From an uncultured Bacilli bacterium (lineage in GTDB: Bacteria > Bacillota_I > Bacilli_A > RF39 > UBA660), in the NCBI GenBank assembly GCA_944372455.1, contig CALVZF010000011.1, forward strand, positions 1 to 39,345: a DNA stretch of 39,345 bases. Direction: 5' to 3'. Under the pieces are notes generated by a model. The model did no database searches and had not been told where the DNA came from. It worked only from the letters and a program-made list of their open reading frames with translations. The number at the start of each line of letters is the position of its first letter. Positions within the stretch are counted from its first letter, which is position 1. This document shows positions 25,513 to 34,582 of this stretch, piece by piece. The position numbers and the translations under genes are program-made.

Positions 25513-27678
25513 TTATTTTATAATCCTTTCTACTTTTTTTACAAAAGAAAGATTATATAAATCTGTTATAAATTTATCTAAAGTTTCTGTATCAGTAACT
25601 AAAACTGTAATTTCATAAACTGTAATAGTAGATCTGCTAACAGTATTTACTGTTTCTACATTTATATTATTGTTGGCAGCTTTGGTAACAATATCTAAAA
25701 GTGGATTTTTTACAGAATCAACTTGTACTACAATAGTAGTAGGATACTTTTTAGTAATGTTAGAATTCCAATATACTTTGATTAATCTTTCATCTAAATC
25801 AATTATATTATGACAATTTTTCCTATGTACACTAATTCCATTACCTTTAGTAATAAAGCCTATTATCTCATCATTTTTAACTGGACTACAACAACTAGCT
25901 AAATTTACTTTAATATCATCAATTCCTTCTACTAAAATATCATTTTTAATATTAACTGGTTTAGATTCTTTAGTTAGCATTTTATCAATTGTATTTGAAG
26001 GAACTTCTTCTGCATTTAATATATTAATAATATGCCCTACTGTATATTTATTAGTAGCGATTGCAAAATATAATTCTTCTAAATTTTTAAGTTTTAAATC
26101 TGAAAGAATTTTTTCCATATTTTTTTCATTATAAAATTCATTAATTGATAGTTTCTTCTTCCTAAGTTCTTTTTTTAAATTTTCTTCTCCAATTAAAATA
26201 TATTCATCTCTATCTTTTTTTAGAAAGAAAGCTTTAATTTTATTTTTAGCTTGGTTAGTTTTAGCAATACTAATCCATTCTTTATTAGGGCCTAAAGAAG
26301 TTTTACTTGTATTAATTTTAACAATATCATTATTTTTTAATTCATAATTTAAAGGTACTATTGTATTATTTACAAGTGCTCCAATCATTCTATTACCTAC
26401 TTCAGTATGTACTTTATATGCAAAATCAATTGGAGTTGAGCCCTTTGGAAGTTCTATTACATCTCCTTTTGGGGTAAATACATAAATACTCGCTTTAAGA
26501 ATATCTGTTTTTACATTATTTACAAACTCTTCATCAGTTCCTGTTTCTTCTTGCAATTCAATTATATTTCTAAAAAATTGTAATTTTTGTTCCATTGCAT
26601 TTTGCATACTTGTGGCAATATTTGATCCCCCATTTTCTTTATAAGACCAATGAGAAGCAATACCAAATTCAGCAATTTTATCCATATCTTTAGTTCTAAT
26701 TTGAATTTCAAATAGGAATCCATCTATTCCAAATACAGTTGTATGTAATGATTGATACATGTTAGTTTTAGGTCTAGAAATATAATCTTTAAATCTTTTA
26801 GGAATTGGTCTATATTTTGAATGAATTAAACCTAGTGCGACATAACATTCTTGTTCTGTATCAACTATGATGCGTAATGCAAGTAAATCAAATATATCAT
26901 TCCAATTTTTACCTTTATTTAATTTATTATAAATACTATATATTGATTTAGCTCTTCCTTTGATTTCATGTTTTATATCATGTTCATTTAATAGTTTAGA
27001 AACTTCTTTTAACATGTCTTGTACAGTCATATCACGTTCTAGTTTAGTTTGATTAAGTCTTTCTACAATGGAATAAAATACATCTGGTTTTAAATATCTT
27101 AAAGATAAATCTTCTAGCTCGCTTTTAATCTTATGAATCCCTAATCTATGAGCTATTGGTGTTAATATTTCTAAAGTTTCTTTAGCATTTTTCTTTTGTC
27201 TTTCTTCAGATAAAGCCCATAATGTTCTCATGTTGTGAAGACGATCTGCAAGTTTTAAAATTATAACTCTAACATCTTCAGATAATCCTACAAAAATTTT
27301 ACGTTGATTTGCAATTATTGCTTCATTATCAGTAGAAAAGTTTATATTGTTTATCTTAGTTACACCATCTACAAGTAAAGCCACTTCATCTCCAAAGTTT
27401 TCTTTGATATCTTCTAAAGAAACCATAGTATCTTCCACTGTATCATGTAAAAGAGCTGCACAAATAGTTTCATAATCAGCATAAATATCTGTTAAAATCA
27501 TAGCGACATTTAATGGGTGATATATGTATGGCTCACCACTTTTTCTAACTTCACCAGTATGGGCAATAGAAGCAAAATTATAGGCCTTTCTTATTAATTC
27601 TATTTCATTTTCAACCGTTATATATTTTTTAACAGATTTTTCTAAATCTTCAAAATTATTTATACCTACTTTACTCAT
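25513..27678 (-). CDS. relA: Bifunctional (p)ppGpp synthase/hydrolase RelA/SpoT family (Rel)
   Basis: Stringent-response enzyme that makes and degrades (p)ppGpp in response to uncharged tRNA on the ribosome. 721 residues. The HD hydrolase domain has His40 (AHTGEVRKSG), His54 and His78-Asp79 (LLHDTVEDT), with RLHNMRTL further on, so hydrolase activity should be retained. The synthetase domain includes SIYNKLNKG and KPKTNMYQSLHTTV-like text (here RPKTNMYQSLHTT). TGS (VFTPKGDVIELPKGSTPIDFAY), a zinc-finger-like CC region (LASCCSPVKNDEIIGF) and a C-terminal ACT domain (about 645-721) complete the long-Rel layout. The start follows AAGGTGA. It leads the relA-dtd-permease operon. Confidence 0.97.
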   Translation of the reverse strand: MSKVGINNFEDLEKSVKKYITVENEIELIRKAYNFASIAHTGEVRKSGEPYIYHPLNVAMILTDIYADYETICAALLHDTVEDTMVSLEDIKENFGDEVALLVDGVTKINNINFSTDNEAIIANQRKIFVGLSEDVRVIILKLADRLHNMRTLWALSEERQKKNAKETLEILTPIAHRLGIHKIKSELEDLSLRYLKPDVFYSIVERLNQTKLERDMTVQDMLKEVSKLLNEHDIKHEIKGRAKSIYSIYNKLNKGKNWNDIFDLLALRIIVDTEQECYVALGLIHSKYRPIPKRFKDYISRPKTNMYQSLHTTVFGIDGFLFEIQIRTKDMDKIAEFGIASHWSYKENGGSNIATSMQNAMEQKLQFFRNIIELQEETGTDEEFVNNVKTDILKASIYVFTPKGDVIELPKGSTPIDFAYKVHTEVGNRMIGALVNNTIVPLNYELKNNDIVKINTSKTSLGPNKEWISIAKTNQAKNKIKAFFLKKDRDEYILIGEENLKKELRKKKLSINEFYNEKNMEKILSDLKLKNLEELYFAIATNKYTVGHIINILNAEEVPSNTIDKMLTKESKPVNIKNDILVEGIDDIKVNLASCCSPVKNDEIIGFITKGNGISVHRKNCHNIIDLDERLIKVYWNSNITKKYPTTIVVQVDSVKNPLLDIVTKAANNNINVETVNTVSRSTITVYEITVLVTDTETLDKFITDLYNLSFVKKVERIIK

Positions 27679-27712
27679 AAATTTTTCACCTTCTTAAAAA
27701 TAAACAAAATTG

Positions 27713-27747
27713 CTAAATAGGTAAATTATAATAATTTACCTATTTAG
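27713..27747 (-). terminator. 17-bp perfect palindromic terminator of comN-secDF
   Basis: The arms CTAAATAGGTAAATTAT and their exact complement are separated by one base (a smaller loop would open in RNA). A T-rich stretch follows on the minus strand. The secDF stop (27736-27738) is inside it. Confidence 0.75.
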
Positions 27748-30045
27748 ACCCTTTATTACTTTTTCATCTATTTCGTCATCTTCAATATCAAAAAGTTTCT
27801 TCTTTTCTTTTTGTTTTTTGCCAATATTTTTCTTTTCTATTTCAAACCAAATTTGACTTGCAATAAATAATGATGAATATGCTCCTATTATCAATCCTAA
27901 AATCATTGCAATATTAAATTCAAAAATACTACGAGATCCCATTATTAGTAACATAATTACTGGTAAAAGGGTTGTAAGTGTAGTCATTATACTTCTATAA
28001 AATGTTTGTCTAATACTTACATTGATCACATTTTCTAACTCACTTTTATTTTTAAATTTATTTTTATACATATCTTTAATATTCTCTCTAATTCTATCAA
28101 ATATTACAATAGTATTATTTATTGAATAACCAATAATAGCTAGAATAGCAGCAATAAATATTGTTCCTACTTCTAATCTTAAAATACTAAATATTGCAGT
28201 AACAAATAAAGCATCATGTAAAAGTGCGATAATTGCAGAAATTGCATAACTAAATGTATATCTAACACCAATATAAATTATAATACCTACTGATGCAAAT
28301 ATAATTGAAAGAATTGCATTCTTAGTTAATTCTTGTTTTACTATATTAGAAACTACACCAATATCTGTTTTAATTGTTTGACTCTTATCTAAATTATCAA
28401 CATCAGAAATTATTTGTTTAACTTCCTTATTACTTAAAGTTTCATCAATTTTTAAATATATCCCATTTTCATCATTAATATAATTAATATCTGTCACAGT
28501 ATATTTTTCATCAGTAAAATATTTCTTAATTTGTTCTTTATTTAATTTTTGTTCACCAGAAATAGTAATCGATGAACCTCCTCTATAATCTATACTCAAA
28601 TTAAATCCATAAATAAATGTAAAGATTATTCCAACTAAAATAATTACAGATGAGAAAATAAAAGCTTTCTTTCTAGGTTTTACAAAATCAATTTTTACTT
28701 TGGTATCAAATTTTACCTTTGCTTCTTTTGTATTTTCCTTAACTACTTTGTCTTTAAATCCAAATAATACATTTGGTTTATTATCAAATTTATCAGTATT
28801 TATAAACTTTTTAAGAATCCATTTTGTAATAAATACCATAGATAAAATAGTAACAATAATGCTTATGATTAACATAGTTGCAAAGCCTTTAACACTACTT
28901 TCCCCAAAGATAAATAATATTACGGCTACTAATAAAGTTGTAAGGTTTGAATCTAGAATTGTACTAAAACTTCGTTTACTACCTTCAATAAATGCATTTT
29001 TTAAGCTCTTACCCATTTTTAATTCTTCTTTAATTCTTTCAAAGGTTAAAACATTTGAATCTACTGCCATTCCTATTCCAAGTACAAGTGCTGCTAAACC
29101 TGGTAAAGTCAATACTCCACCTATAAGATAGAATGTTAAAAATACTAAGAATGTATAAATCATTATACTAACACTTGAAACAATTCCTGCTACTTTATAG
29201 GTAAATATCATTAATGCCATTATTAGGATTACTCCTACTACACCTGCACCAAGTGTAATATATAAACTTCCTTCTCCAAATGAAGCATCAACTGTACGCG
29301 AAGAAATTTCTGTAAGTTTAGTTGGCATACTACCACTATTTATTAAATCTACTAAAGTACTTACTTCTTCTGTTGTAAAATTTCCTTCAATTATAACATC
29401 TGAAGCAAATCCTTGACTTACTGTTGCAGCAGATAAGCAATTTGAAGTTCCATTTCCACATTTTGCTTGTTCAGAAGAGAAACTGTCTTTTTCCTCATCA
29501 AAATCCAACCAAATCACTATTCTATTATCTTGCGATTGGCTTACTTTTAATGTTTGTTTATAGAATTCATCTTTATCTTTAACTCCTAAACTAACAACTG
29601 GTAATCCATTTTCATTACGAGCTACTTTAGCTCCCCCACTTTTTAAAACACTAGAATTCATAAGTAAGTTGTTAGAAGTGTCTCTAAAAGTTAAATTTGC
29701 TGCTTTTCCAAGAATTTTTCTAGCTTCATCAGGATTTTTAACTCCTGCTAATTTAACTCTAATTTTATCATTACCTTCTATGGTAATCTCAGGTTCGGAT
29801 ACTCCTAAAACATCTACTCTTCTAGACAATGTTTTATAAGTAGCATTTGCCATATCAGAAGTTACTTTTTCTTTTCCATCTAATGAATCTAATTTATATA
29901 ATACCTCAAATCCACCTTGCAAATCTAAACCAAAATTAATACTGTTAAATATTGGAATAAACATTAAAATAACTATAGCAATAATCATTATTAATCCAAT
30001 TATTAAAACACTCAATTTAGTTTGTTTATTTTTCCTTTTTACCAT
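27736..30045 (-). CDS. secDF: Protein translocase subunit SecDF (fused SecD-SecF)
   Basis: Proton-motive-force-driven accessory motor of Sec protein export. The 769-residue protein is a natural fusion of SecD and SecF, as in Bacillus. SecD half: first span, then FGLDLQGGFEVLY (about 38-50), the P1 periplasmic domain and five C-terminal spans including the GIGMAVDSNVLTFERIKEE motif. SecF half: a second first span, SIDYRGGSS, and spans ending with SINNTIVIFDRIREN and TLTTLLPVIMLL. The start follows AGGAGG and sits 12 bases after comN. It would support export of the large peptidase and scaffold proteins made from the neighbouring operon. Confidence 0.97.
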   Translation of the reverse strand: MVKRKNKQTKLSVLIIGLIMIIAIVILMFIPIFNSINFGLDLQGGFEVLYKLDSLDGKEKVTSDMANATYKTLSRRVDVLGVSEPEITIEGNDKIRVKLAGVKNPDEARKILGKAANLTFRDTSNNLLMNSSVLKSGGAKVARNENGLPVVSLGVKDKDEFYKQTLKVSQSQDNRIVIWLDFDEEKDSFSSEQAKCGNGTSNCLSAATVSQGFASDVIIEGNFTTEEVSTLVDLINSGSMPTKLTEISSRTVDASFGEGSLYITLGAGVVGVILIMALMIFTYKVAGIVSSVSIMIYTFLVFLTFYLIGGVLTLPGLAALVLGIGMAVDSNVLTFERIKEELKMGKSLKNAFIEGSKRSFSTILDSNLTTLLVAVILFIFGESSVKGFATMLIISIIVTILSMVFITKWILKKFINTDKFDNKPNVLFGFKDKVVKENTKEAKVKFDTKVKIDFVKPRKKAFIFSSVIILVGIIFTFIYGFNLSIDYRGGSSITISGEQKLNKEQIKKYFTDEKYTVTDINYINDENGIYLKIDETLSNKEVKQIISDVDNLDKSQTIKTDIGVVSNIVKQELTKNAILSIIFASVGIIIYIGVRYTFSYAISAIIALLHDALFVTAIFSILRLEVGTIFIAAILAIIGYSINNTIVIFDRIRENIKDMYKNKFKNKSELENVINVSIRQTFYRSIMTTLTTLLPVIMLLIMGSRSIFEFNIAMILGLIIGAYSSLFIASQIWFEIEKKNIGKKQKEKKKLFDIEDDEIDEKVIKGLNR

Positions 30046-30057
30046 ATTTATTACCTC

Positions 30058-30303
30058 CTAATTTTTAAAATATAAATTTTCTTTTATATATTCACTAATT
30101 TTATAACCATCTACATTTAGAATATCATCAACAATACTTGAAAGTTCTATTTCATCTTTGTAAATCCAGTCTTTTTCTAATAAATAATTCCATATATCTT
30201 CTTTAGTTATTATTAAATAATTTTGTCTATGCAGTGATGCTTCACTAGCATTAAGAGCAGGTAATACATTATTGTATAAATCTTCAAGGTTTTTGAACTT
30301 CAT
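30058..30303 (-). CDS. comN: ComN-like post-transcriptional regulator
   Basis: Small protein of 81 residues. In Bacillus, ComN interacts with DivIVA and affects comE mRNA. The recognisable core is DIWNYLLEKDWIYKDE followed by LSSIVDDILNVDGYKISEYI, matching the family pattern W-x-YL-x3-W then IV-x-DIL-x-Y. The assignment is strengthened by position: between divergent spoVB and secDF, the same neighbourhood as yrzD/comN in Bacillus subtilis. Its TAG overlaps the AGGAGG of secDF, so the two are cotranscribed. The N-terminus is short compared with the Bacillus protein. No competence comE genes are in this window, so the target here is unknown. Confidence 0.72.
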   Translation of the reverse strand: MKFKNLEDLYNNVLPALNASEASLHRQNYLIITKEDIWNYLLEKDWIYKDEIELSSIVDDILNVDGYKISEYIKENLYFKN

Positions 30304-30333
30304 GATACCACAATTTTCCTTTCATACGTTATT

Positions 30334-30362
30334 ATTATATATGATAATAGAGATTTTTTAAA
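30334..30362 (-). promoter_or_regulatory. Promoter of comN-secDF
   Basis: Minus strand TTTAAA (30357-30362), 17-bp spacer, TATAAT (30334-30339), about 30 bases upstream of comN in the region divergent from spoVB. I saw no equally good promoter for spoVB in the 30363-30524 stretch. Confidence 0.55.
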
Positions 30363-30524
30363 GAAATAATAATATAAAATTTAAAATATTTGAATTTTTC
30401 ATTTTTAGCTTCAATTTTATTCACAGTTCTTTAATTTCTCATAGTAAAAAATCCGATAATATACACTTCATATTATAAAAATTGTTTACTATTCATATAT
30501 TTATTATGGGCTATGGGTGATAAC

Positions 30525-31844
30525 ATGAGTAAAAGAAAAAAGACTAGTATTTTTATTAAATCAACCCTTATTTTAATCTTAGGTGGAGCAATTACTAAAG
30601 TACTAGGAATGATTATTAAAATATTTACTACAAGAATTGTAGGTACTGAAGGTATTGGATTATATATGATGATAATGCCTACTTTTAATTTATTTATTAC
30701 ACTATCACAATTAGGGTTTCCTATTGCCATCAGTAAGTTAGTAAGTGAAGATAAAAACAACAATAAGAAACTTATTTTGACAACAATTAGTTTTTCAATT
30801 ATATTTAACATTATATTAATATTCTTAGTATTTTTATTAGCGCCTATTTTCTCTAATTTTCTTTTAAAAAATTCAAATACTTACTTACCTATTCTTTGTA
30901 TTGGATTTACCTTACCATTTATTGGAATTTCTAGTATAACAAGAGGTTATTTTTTTGGAAAACAAAAAATGGTTCCACATGTTATAAGTAATGCATTTGA
31001 ACAAGTTATAAGATTAGTAATAATTATTATTATTACTCCAAAATTACTTAGTTTTGGAATCAATTATGCAATTGCAGGATTAGTTATTTATAATGTTGCT
31101 AGTGAACTTCTATCAATACTAATTTTATATTTTTTTCTCCCTAAAAACTTTAAAATAGCTAAATCTGATTTAAAACCAGATAAAAACTTATTAAAAGAAG
31201 TAATGGCAATTTCTATTCCTACTACTTCATCTAGATTAATAGGATCAATTGGTTATTTTTTTGAACCAATTATTTTAACTCAAACTTTAATGCTTATGGG
31301 ATATTCTAATAAATTTATTACTACAGAATATGGTGTTGTATCAGGATATGCAATTGCCACTTTATTAATGCCTTCGTTTTTTACTATGGCAATTTCACAA
31401 GCTTTAATTCCAGTTATAAGTAAAGGATACGCTAATAGAAACTATAATTATGTTAAAGATAGAATTAAACAGGCTACACTTTTATCTTTTTTAATTGGAC
31501 TAATAATAACCAGTATTCTTATGATTAATCCAGAATTTTTCCTTAATTTTTTCTATAATACAACTGAAGGTACTACTTATTTAAGAGTTTTAGCTCCGTT
31601 CTTTTTAATATTTTATTTAGAGGGACCATTAACCTCTTCTTTACAAGCCATGAATAAAGCTAAAGATGCTTTTAAAATTACCTTTAAAGGTATGATATTA
31701 AAAACATTAATTTTATTTATTAGTTGCCTATTTAAAATAGGAATGTATCCATTAATAATTGCAAATGTTTTTAATATTATTTATGTTACATTTAATCAAT
31801 ATAAAGTAGTTCAAAAAAGTTTAAAAAATAACGAATTAGTTTAA
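30525..31844 (+). CDS. spoVB: SpoVB/MurJ-like polysaccharide or lipid flippase (MOP superfamily)
   Basis: Polytopic membrane protein of 439 residues with the many evenly spaced hydrophobic helices typical of the oligosaccharidyl-lipid flippase group. The N-terminus has [26 protein letters not shown], the family signature, and later LVSEDKNN and [12 protein letters not shown] are characteristic of SpoVB-type proteins. It is the only clear plus-strand gene here. Position opposite comN-secDF matches Bacillus spoVB. The frame opens at an ATG at 30513, but the ATG at 30525 follows GGGTGATAAC and is preferred. It may flip lipid II or another undecaprenyl-linked precursor. SpoVB homologues also occur in non-sporulating species, so this gene alone does not show that the organism sporulates. 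Confidence 0.9.
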   Translation: MSKRKKTSIFIKSTLILILGGAITKVLGMIIKIFTTRIVGTEGIGLYMMIMPTFNLFITLSQLGFPIAISKLVSEDKNNNKKLILTTISFSIIFNIILIFLVFLLAPIFSNFLLKNSNTYLPILCIGFTLPFIGISSITRGYFFGKQKMVPHVISNAFEQVIRLVIIIIITPKLLSFGINYAIAGLVIYNVASELLSILILYFFLPKNFKIAKSDLKPDKNLLKEVMAISIPTTSSRLIGSIGYFFEPIILTQTLMLMGYSNKFITTEYGVVSGYAIATLLMPSFFTMAISQALIPVISKGYANRNYNYVKDRIKQATLLSFLIGLIITSILMINPEFFLNFFYNTTEGTTYLRVLAPFFLIFYLEGPLTSSLQAMNKAKDAFKITFKGMILKTLILFISCLFKIGMYPLIIANVFNIIYVTFNQYKVVQKSLKNNELV

Positions 31845-31859
31845 AACTAGTTCGTTATT
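31827..31859. terminator. Bidirectional terminator shared by spoVB and clpB
   Basis: A 15-bp stem with AATAACGAA / TTCGTTATT outer arms and a 3-base loop. T runs follow on both strands. The stop codons of spoVB (31842-31844) and clpB (31836-31838) both lie inside, so the convergent genes overlap by 9 bases. Confidence 0.88.
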
Positions 31860-33950
31860 TTTAATATCTATATTTATTTCTTGACCAAATTTAATTTTTC
31901 CTAGAATGATTTCTTTAGCAAGTAAGGTTTCAATATTTCTACTTACATATCTTTTAAGTGGTCTAGCACCATATATATCGTCACTACCATTTTCTATGAT
32001 GAAATCTTTTGCTTTATCATTTAATTTTAACTTGATATTTTTATCTTTAAGTCTAAGTTCAATTTCGTTTATTAGTTTATCTAAAATTTTATACATTACA
32101 GTTTTATCTAATGAGTTAAAGATAATTATTTCATCAATTCTATTTATGAATTCTGGTCTAAATGTAGCTTTTAATTCTTTCATGACTAATTCTTCACTAT
32201 TAGTTTCATTTGAGAGTATATATTCACTTCCTAAATTAGAAGTCATAATTATAATGGTATTTTTAAAATCTACAGTTCTACCTTGACCATCGGTAATTCT
32301 ACCATCATCAAGTATTTGAAGTAAAATATTAAATACATCTCTATGGGCTTTTTCTATTTCATCAAATAATATTATACTATAAGGATTTCTCCTTACTGCT
32401 TCAGTTAATTGACCTCCATCATCGTATCCTACATATCCTGGAGGAGAACCTATTAAACGAGCAACTGAATGTGATTCCATATATTCACTCATATCAATTC
32501 TTATAATATGTTTTTCATCATCAAATAATTCGTAAGCAAGAGTTTTTGCAATTTCAGTTTTACCAACTCCAGTAGGTCCAAGAAAAATAAATGAGCCTAT
32601 TGGTCTATTTGGATCTTTAATTCCTGCACGTGCTCTAATAATAGCTTCACTTACTAAATGTATTGCATTATCTTGACCTATAACACGTTTTTTCATGTTA
32701 TCTTCTAGTTTTAATAATTTTTCTTTTTCTCCCTCAACTAGTTTAGTAACTGGAATTTTAGTCCAACGTGAAATAATATTTGCGACATCTTCTTCTGTTA
32801 CTGTATCACTAATCATTTTATTTTTATCTTTATTTTTTAACTCTTCTAACTCCTTTTCAAGTCTTGGAATAGTACCATGGCGAAGTTTTGCAGCAGTTTC
32901 TAAATCATATTTATTTTCAGCACTCTCTAGATTAAATTTAGCTGTTTCTAATTCTTGTTTCTTTTTATTAATTTTTTCATTAATATCTTTTTCTTCTTCC
33001 CATAAGACTCTATAATTTTTTTCTTCTTCTTTTAATTTTAATAAATCATTATCAATTGTTTCAACACGTTTTTTACTTAATTCATCTTTTTCCTTCTTCA
33101 AAGCTTGTTTTTCTATTTCTAGTCTCATTATCTTACGAGTTAAGGTATCTAATTCTACTGGTACAGAGTCCATTTGTACTTTTATAGTCGCACAAGCTTC
33201 ATCTATTAAATCTATAGCTTTATCTGGTAAAAATCTATCCGTTATATATCTGTTAGACATATTTGCAGCGGCTACTAAAGCTTTATCTGAAATAGTAACT
33301 CCATGATGAACTTCAAATCTTTGTTTTAATCCACGTAAAATTGTAATGGTATCTAAAACGTTAGGTTCTTGTACAATTACCTTTTGAAAACGACGTTCAA
33401 GTGCTCCGTCTTTTTCAATATATTTTCTATACTCATTTAAAGTTGTTGCACCAATTGTATGAATTTCTCCACGAGCAAGCATTGGTTTTAACATATTACC
33501 AGCATCCATAGCTCCCTCAGTAGCTCCTGCCCCTACAATTGTATGAATTTCATCTATAAATAAAATTATTTTTCCTTCACTTTCTTTTATTTCTTTAAGT
33601 ACTGCTTTTAGTCTTTCCTCAAATTCTCCACGATATTTAGCTCCAGCAATTAATGACCCCATATCTAATTCCCAAATAGTTTTATCTTTTAGGCTATTAG
33701 GAACGTCACCTTTGACAATACGCCATGCAAGACCTTCTACTATGGCAGTTTTACCAACTCCTGGTTCACCGATTAATACAGGATTATTCTTAGTTTTTCT
33801 AGAAAGAATTCTAGTAATATTTCTTACTTCTTCATCTCTTCCTATTACTGGATCAATTTTACCTTTCTTTACATCTTCTACAATATCTCTACCATATTTT
33901 TCAAGAGGCTTTTCAATTGATTCAGCAAATGGATTCATTCCATTATTCAT
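31836..33950 (-). CDS. clpB: ATP-dependent disaggregase ClpB lacking the N-terminal domain
   Basis: Hsp100 chaperone that, with DnaK, extracts proteins from aggregates. Both AAA+ modules are complete: Walker A GEPGVGKT (61-68) and Walker B LFIDEIH (130-136) in the first; GPTGVGKT (458-465) and [13 protein letters not shown] in the second. Between them is the long coiled-coil middle domain (about 265-375), which separates ClpB from ClpA and ClpC. At 704 residues it lacks the usual N-domain of about 145 residues. The start has AAAGGAGG at 7 bases and lies just downstream of the promoter, so this is not a misplaced start. Mycoplasma ClpB is similarly short. A CIRCE operator overlaps the promoter, predicting HrcA control and heat induction. 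Confidence 0.96.
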   Translation of the reverse strand: MNNGMNPFAESIEKPLEKYGRDIVEDVKKGKIDPVIGRDEEVRNITRILSRKTKNNPVLIGEPGVGKTAIVEGLAWRIVKGDVPNSLKDKTIWELDMGSLIAGAKYRGEFEERLKAVLKEIKESEGKIILFIDEIHTIVGAGATEGAMDAGNMLKPMLARGEIHTIGATTLNEYRKYIEKDGALERRFQKVIVQEPNVLDTITILRGLKQRFEVHHGVTISDKALVAAANMSNRYITDRFLPDKAIDLIDEACATIKVQMDSVPVELDTLTRKIMRLEIEKQALKKEKDELSKKRVETIDNDLLKLKEEEKNYRVLWEEEKDINEKINKKKQELETAKFNLESAENKYDLETAAKLRHGTIPRLEKELEELKNKDKNKMISDTVTEEDVANIISRWTKIPVTKLVEGEKEKLLKLEDNMKKRVIGQDNAIHLVSEAIIRARAGIKDPNRPIGSFIFLGPTGVGKTEIAKTLAYELFDDEKHIIRIDMSEYMESHSVARLIGSPPGYVGYDDGGQLTEAVRRNPYSIILFDEIEKAHRDVFNILLQILDDGRITDGQGRTVDFKNTIIIMTSNLGSEYILSNETNSEELVMKELKATFRPEFINRIDEIIIFNSLDKTVMYKILDKLINEIELRLKDKNIKLKLNDKAKDFIIENGSDDIYGARPLKRYVSRNIETLLAKEIILGKIKFGQEINIDIKNNELVLN

Positions 33951-34007
33951 ATTATTACCTCCTTTATTATTGTATTAAAAAACGAATGGAATAACCATTC
34001 ACTAATA

Positions 34008-34035
34008 ATTATATCACTTTTTTAGCACTTGTCAA
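34008..34035 (-). promoter_or_regulatory. Sigma-A promoter of clpB
   Basis: Minus strand consensus TTGACA (34030-34035), 16-bp spacer, TATAAT (34008-34013) with an extended TGA before it. The -35 lies in the CIRCE spacer, so HrcA binding should block RNA polymerase. Confidence 0.85.
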
Positions 34036-34048
34036 GCAAGAGTGCTAA
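34022..34048. promoter_or_regulatory. CIRCE element (HrcA operator)
   Basis: TTAGCACTT, nine bases, GAGTGCTAA: one mismatch from the consensus TTAGCACTC-N9-GAGTGCTAA. Binding site of the heat-shock repressor HrcA in Firmicutes. hrcA itself is not in this window. Confidence 0.93.
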
Positions 34049-34061
34049 AAAAGTGATATAA

Positions 34062-34580
34062 TTATGCATTTTCATAACTTATATTTTCTTTTGCAAATTC
34101 TATTATTTGATCTAAATGATCAATCGCATAAAAACCTTTACCATTTCTTTTTTCTGAAAAACGCACTCCTATTCCACCTTCATTAGCCCACTCTCTTAAA
34201 TTACCTGCATAATCATCAATTAGTATTGAACCATTAGTATGAACCATTTTCGTTTTAGAAATTTTTTTAGGCACTGGTATAAAGGTAATATCTTTAAAAT
34301 ATTTTCTAATATATTTTATTTTTTCAATAGCTTCATCTAGTGAATTAATATGGCTAAGAATATTAACATTAAATAGATTACTGTCAACTATTTTTTGAAT
34401 ACACTCTATAGAATTATTAATCTCTTGACACTCTTTTAAAAATTTTTTCCAATCAAGATTACCGTAAAAACTAATACAGTTTTCTACATTTCTCTCAAGT
34501 CCTAACTCATCCATTTTTTTATACCCTACTTCAATTGTATTCATTATTACACCATCAAAATCAATGTATAGATTTATCAA
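34062..34580 (-). CDS. HAD-superfamily hydrolase, 5'(3')-deoxyribonucleotidase-like
   Basis: Small soluble phosphatase candidate of 172 residues. It starts MINLYIDFDGVI, where Asp7 and Asp9 are the catalytic pair of HAD motif I. A helical cap (about 15-85) precedes a motif II/III area around TFIPVPKKISKTKM, and ILIDDYAGNLREW near 117-129 carries the motif IV acidic pair. The IDDYxxN wording resembles the NT5C-type deoxyribonucleotidases, hence the call, but the substrate is uncertain. The start is TTG: GGTGGTG, formed by the end of whiA, lies 7 bases before it, and the reading frames are 2 bases apart. It is last in the yvcK-whiA operon, and its stop lies in the CIRCE-containing inverted repeat. 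Confidence 0.78.
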   Translation of the reverse strand: MINLYIDFDGVIMNTIEVGYKKMDELGLERNVENCISFYGNLDWKKFLKECQEINNSIECIQKIVDSNLFNVNILSHINSLDEAIEKIKYIRKYFKDITFIPVPKKISKTKMVHTNGSILIDDYAGNLREWANEGGIGVRFSEKRNGKGFYAIDHLDQIIEFAKENISYENA

Positions 34581-34582
34581 TT

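Larger units (their letters stand above)
34005..34065. repeat. 25-bp perfect inverted repeat enclosing CIRCE, clpB -10 box and the upstream stop codon
   Basis: Arms 34005-34029 and 34041-34065 are exact reverse complements with an 11-base spacer. The inner part is CIRCE. The outer part duplicates TGATATAAT on each strand, and the right arm contains the stop codon of the HAD gene (34062-34064). Confidence 0.9.

Noticed and set aside
28700-29131. 143-codon open frame on the plus strand within secDF
   Set aside because: Complementary-strand shadow of a conserved SecD/SecF region, without start signals.
30473-30811. 112-codon minus-strand frame opposite the start of spoVB
   Set aside because: Antisense to the conserved flippase N-terminus; no ribosome site.
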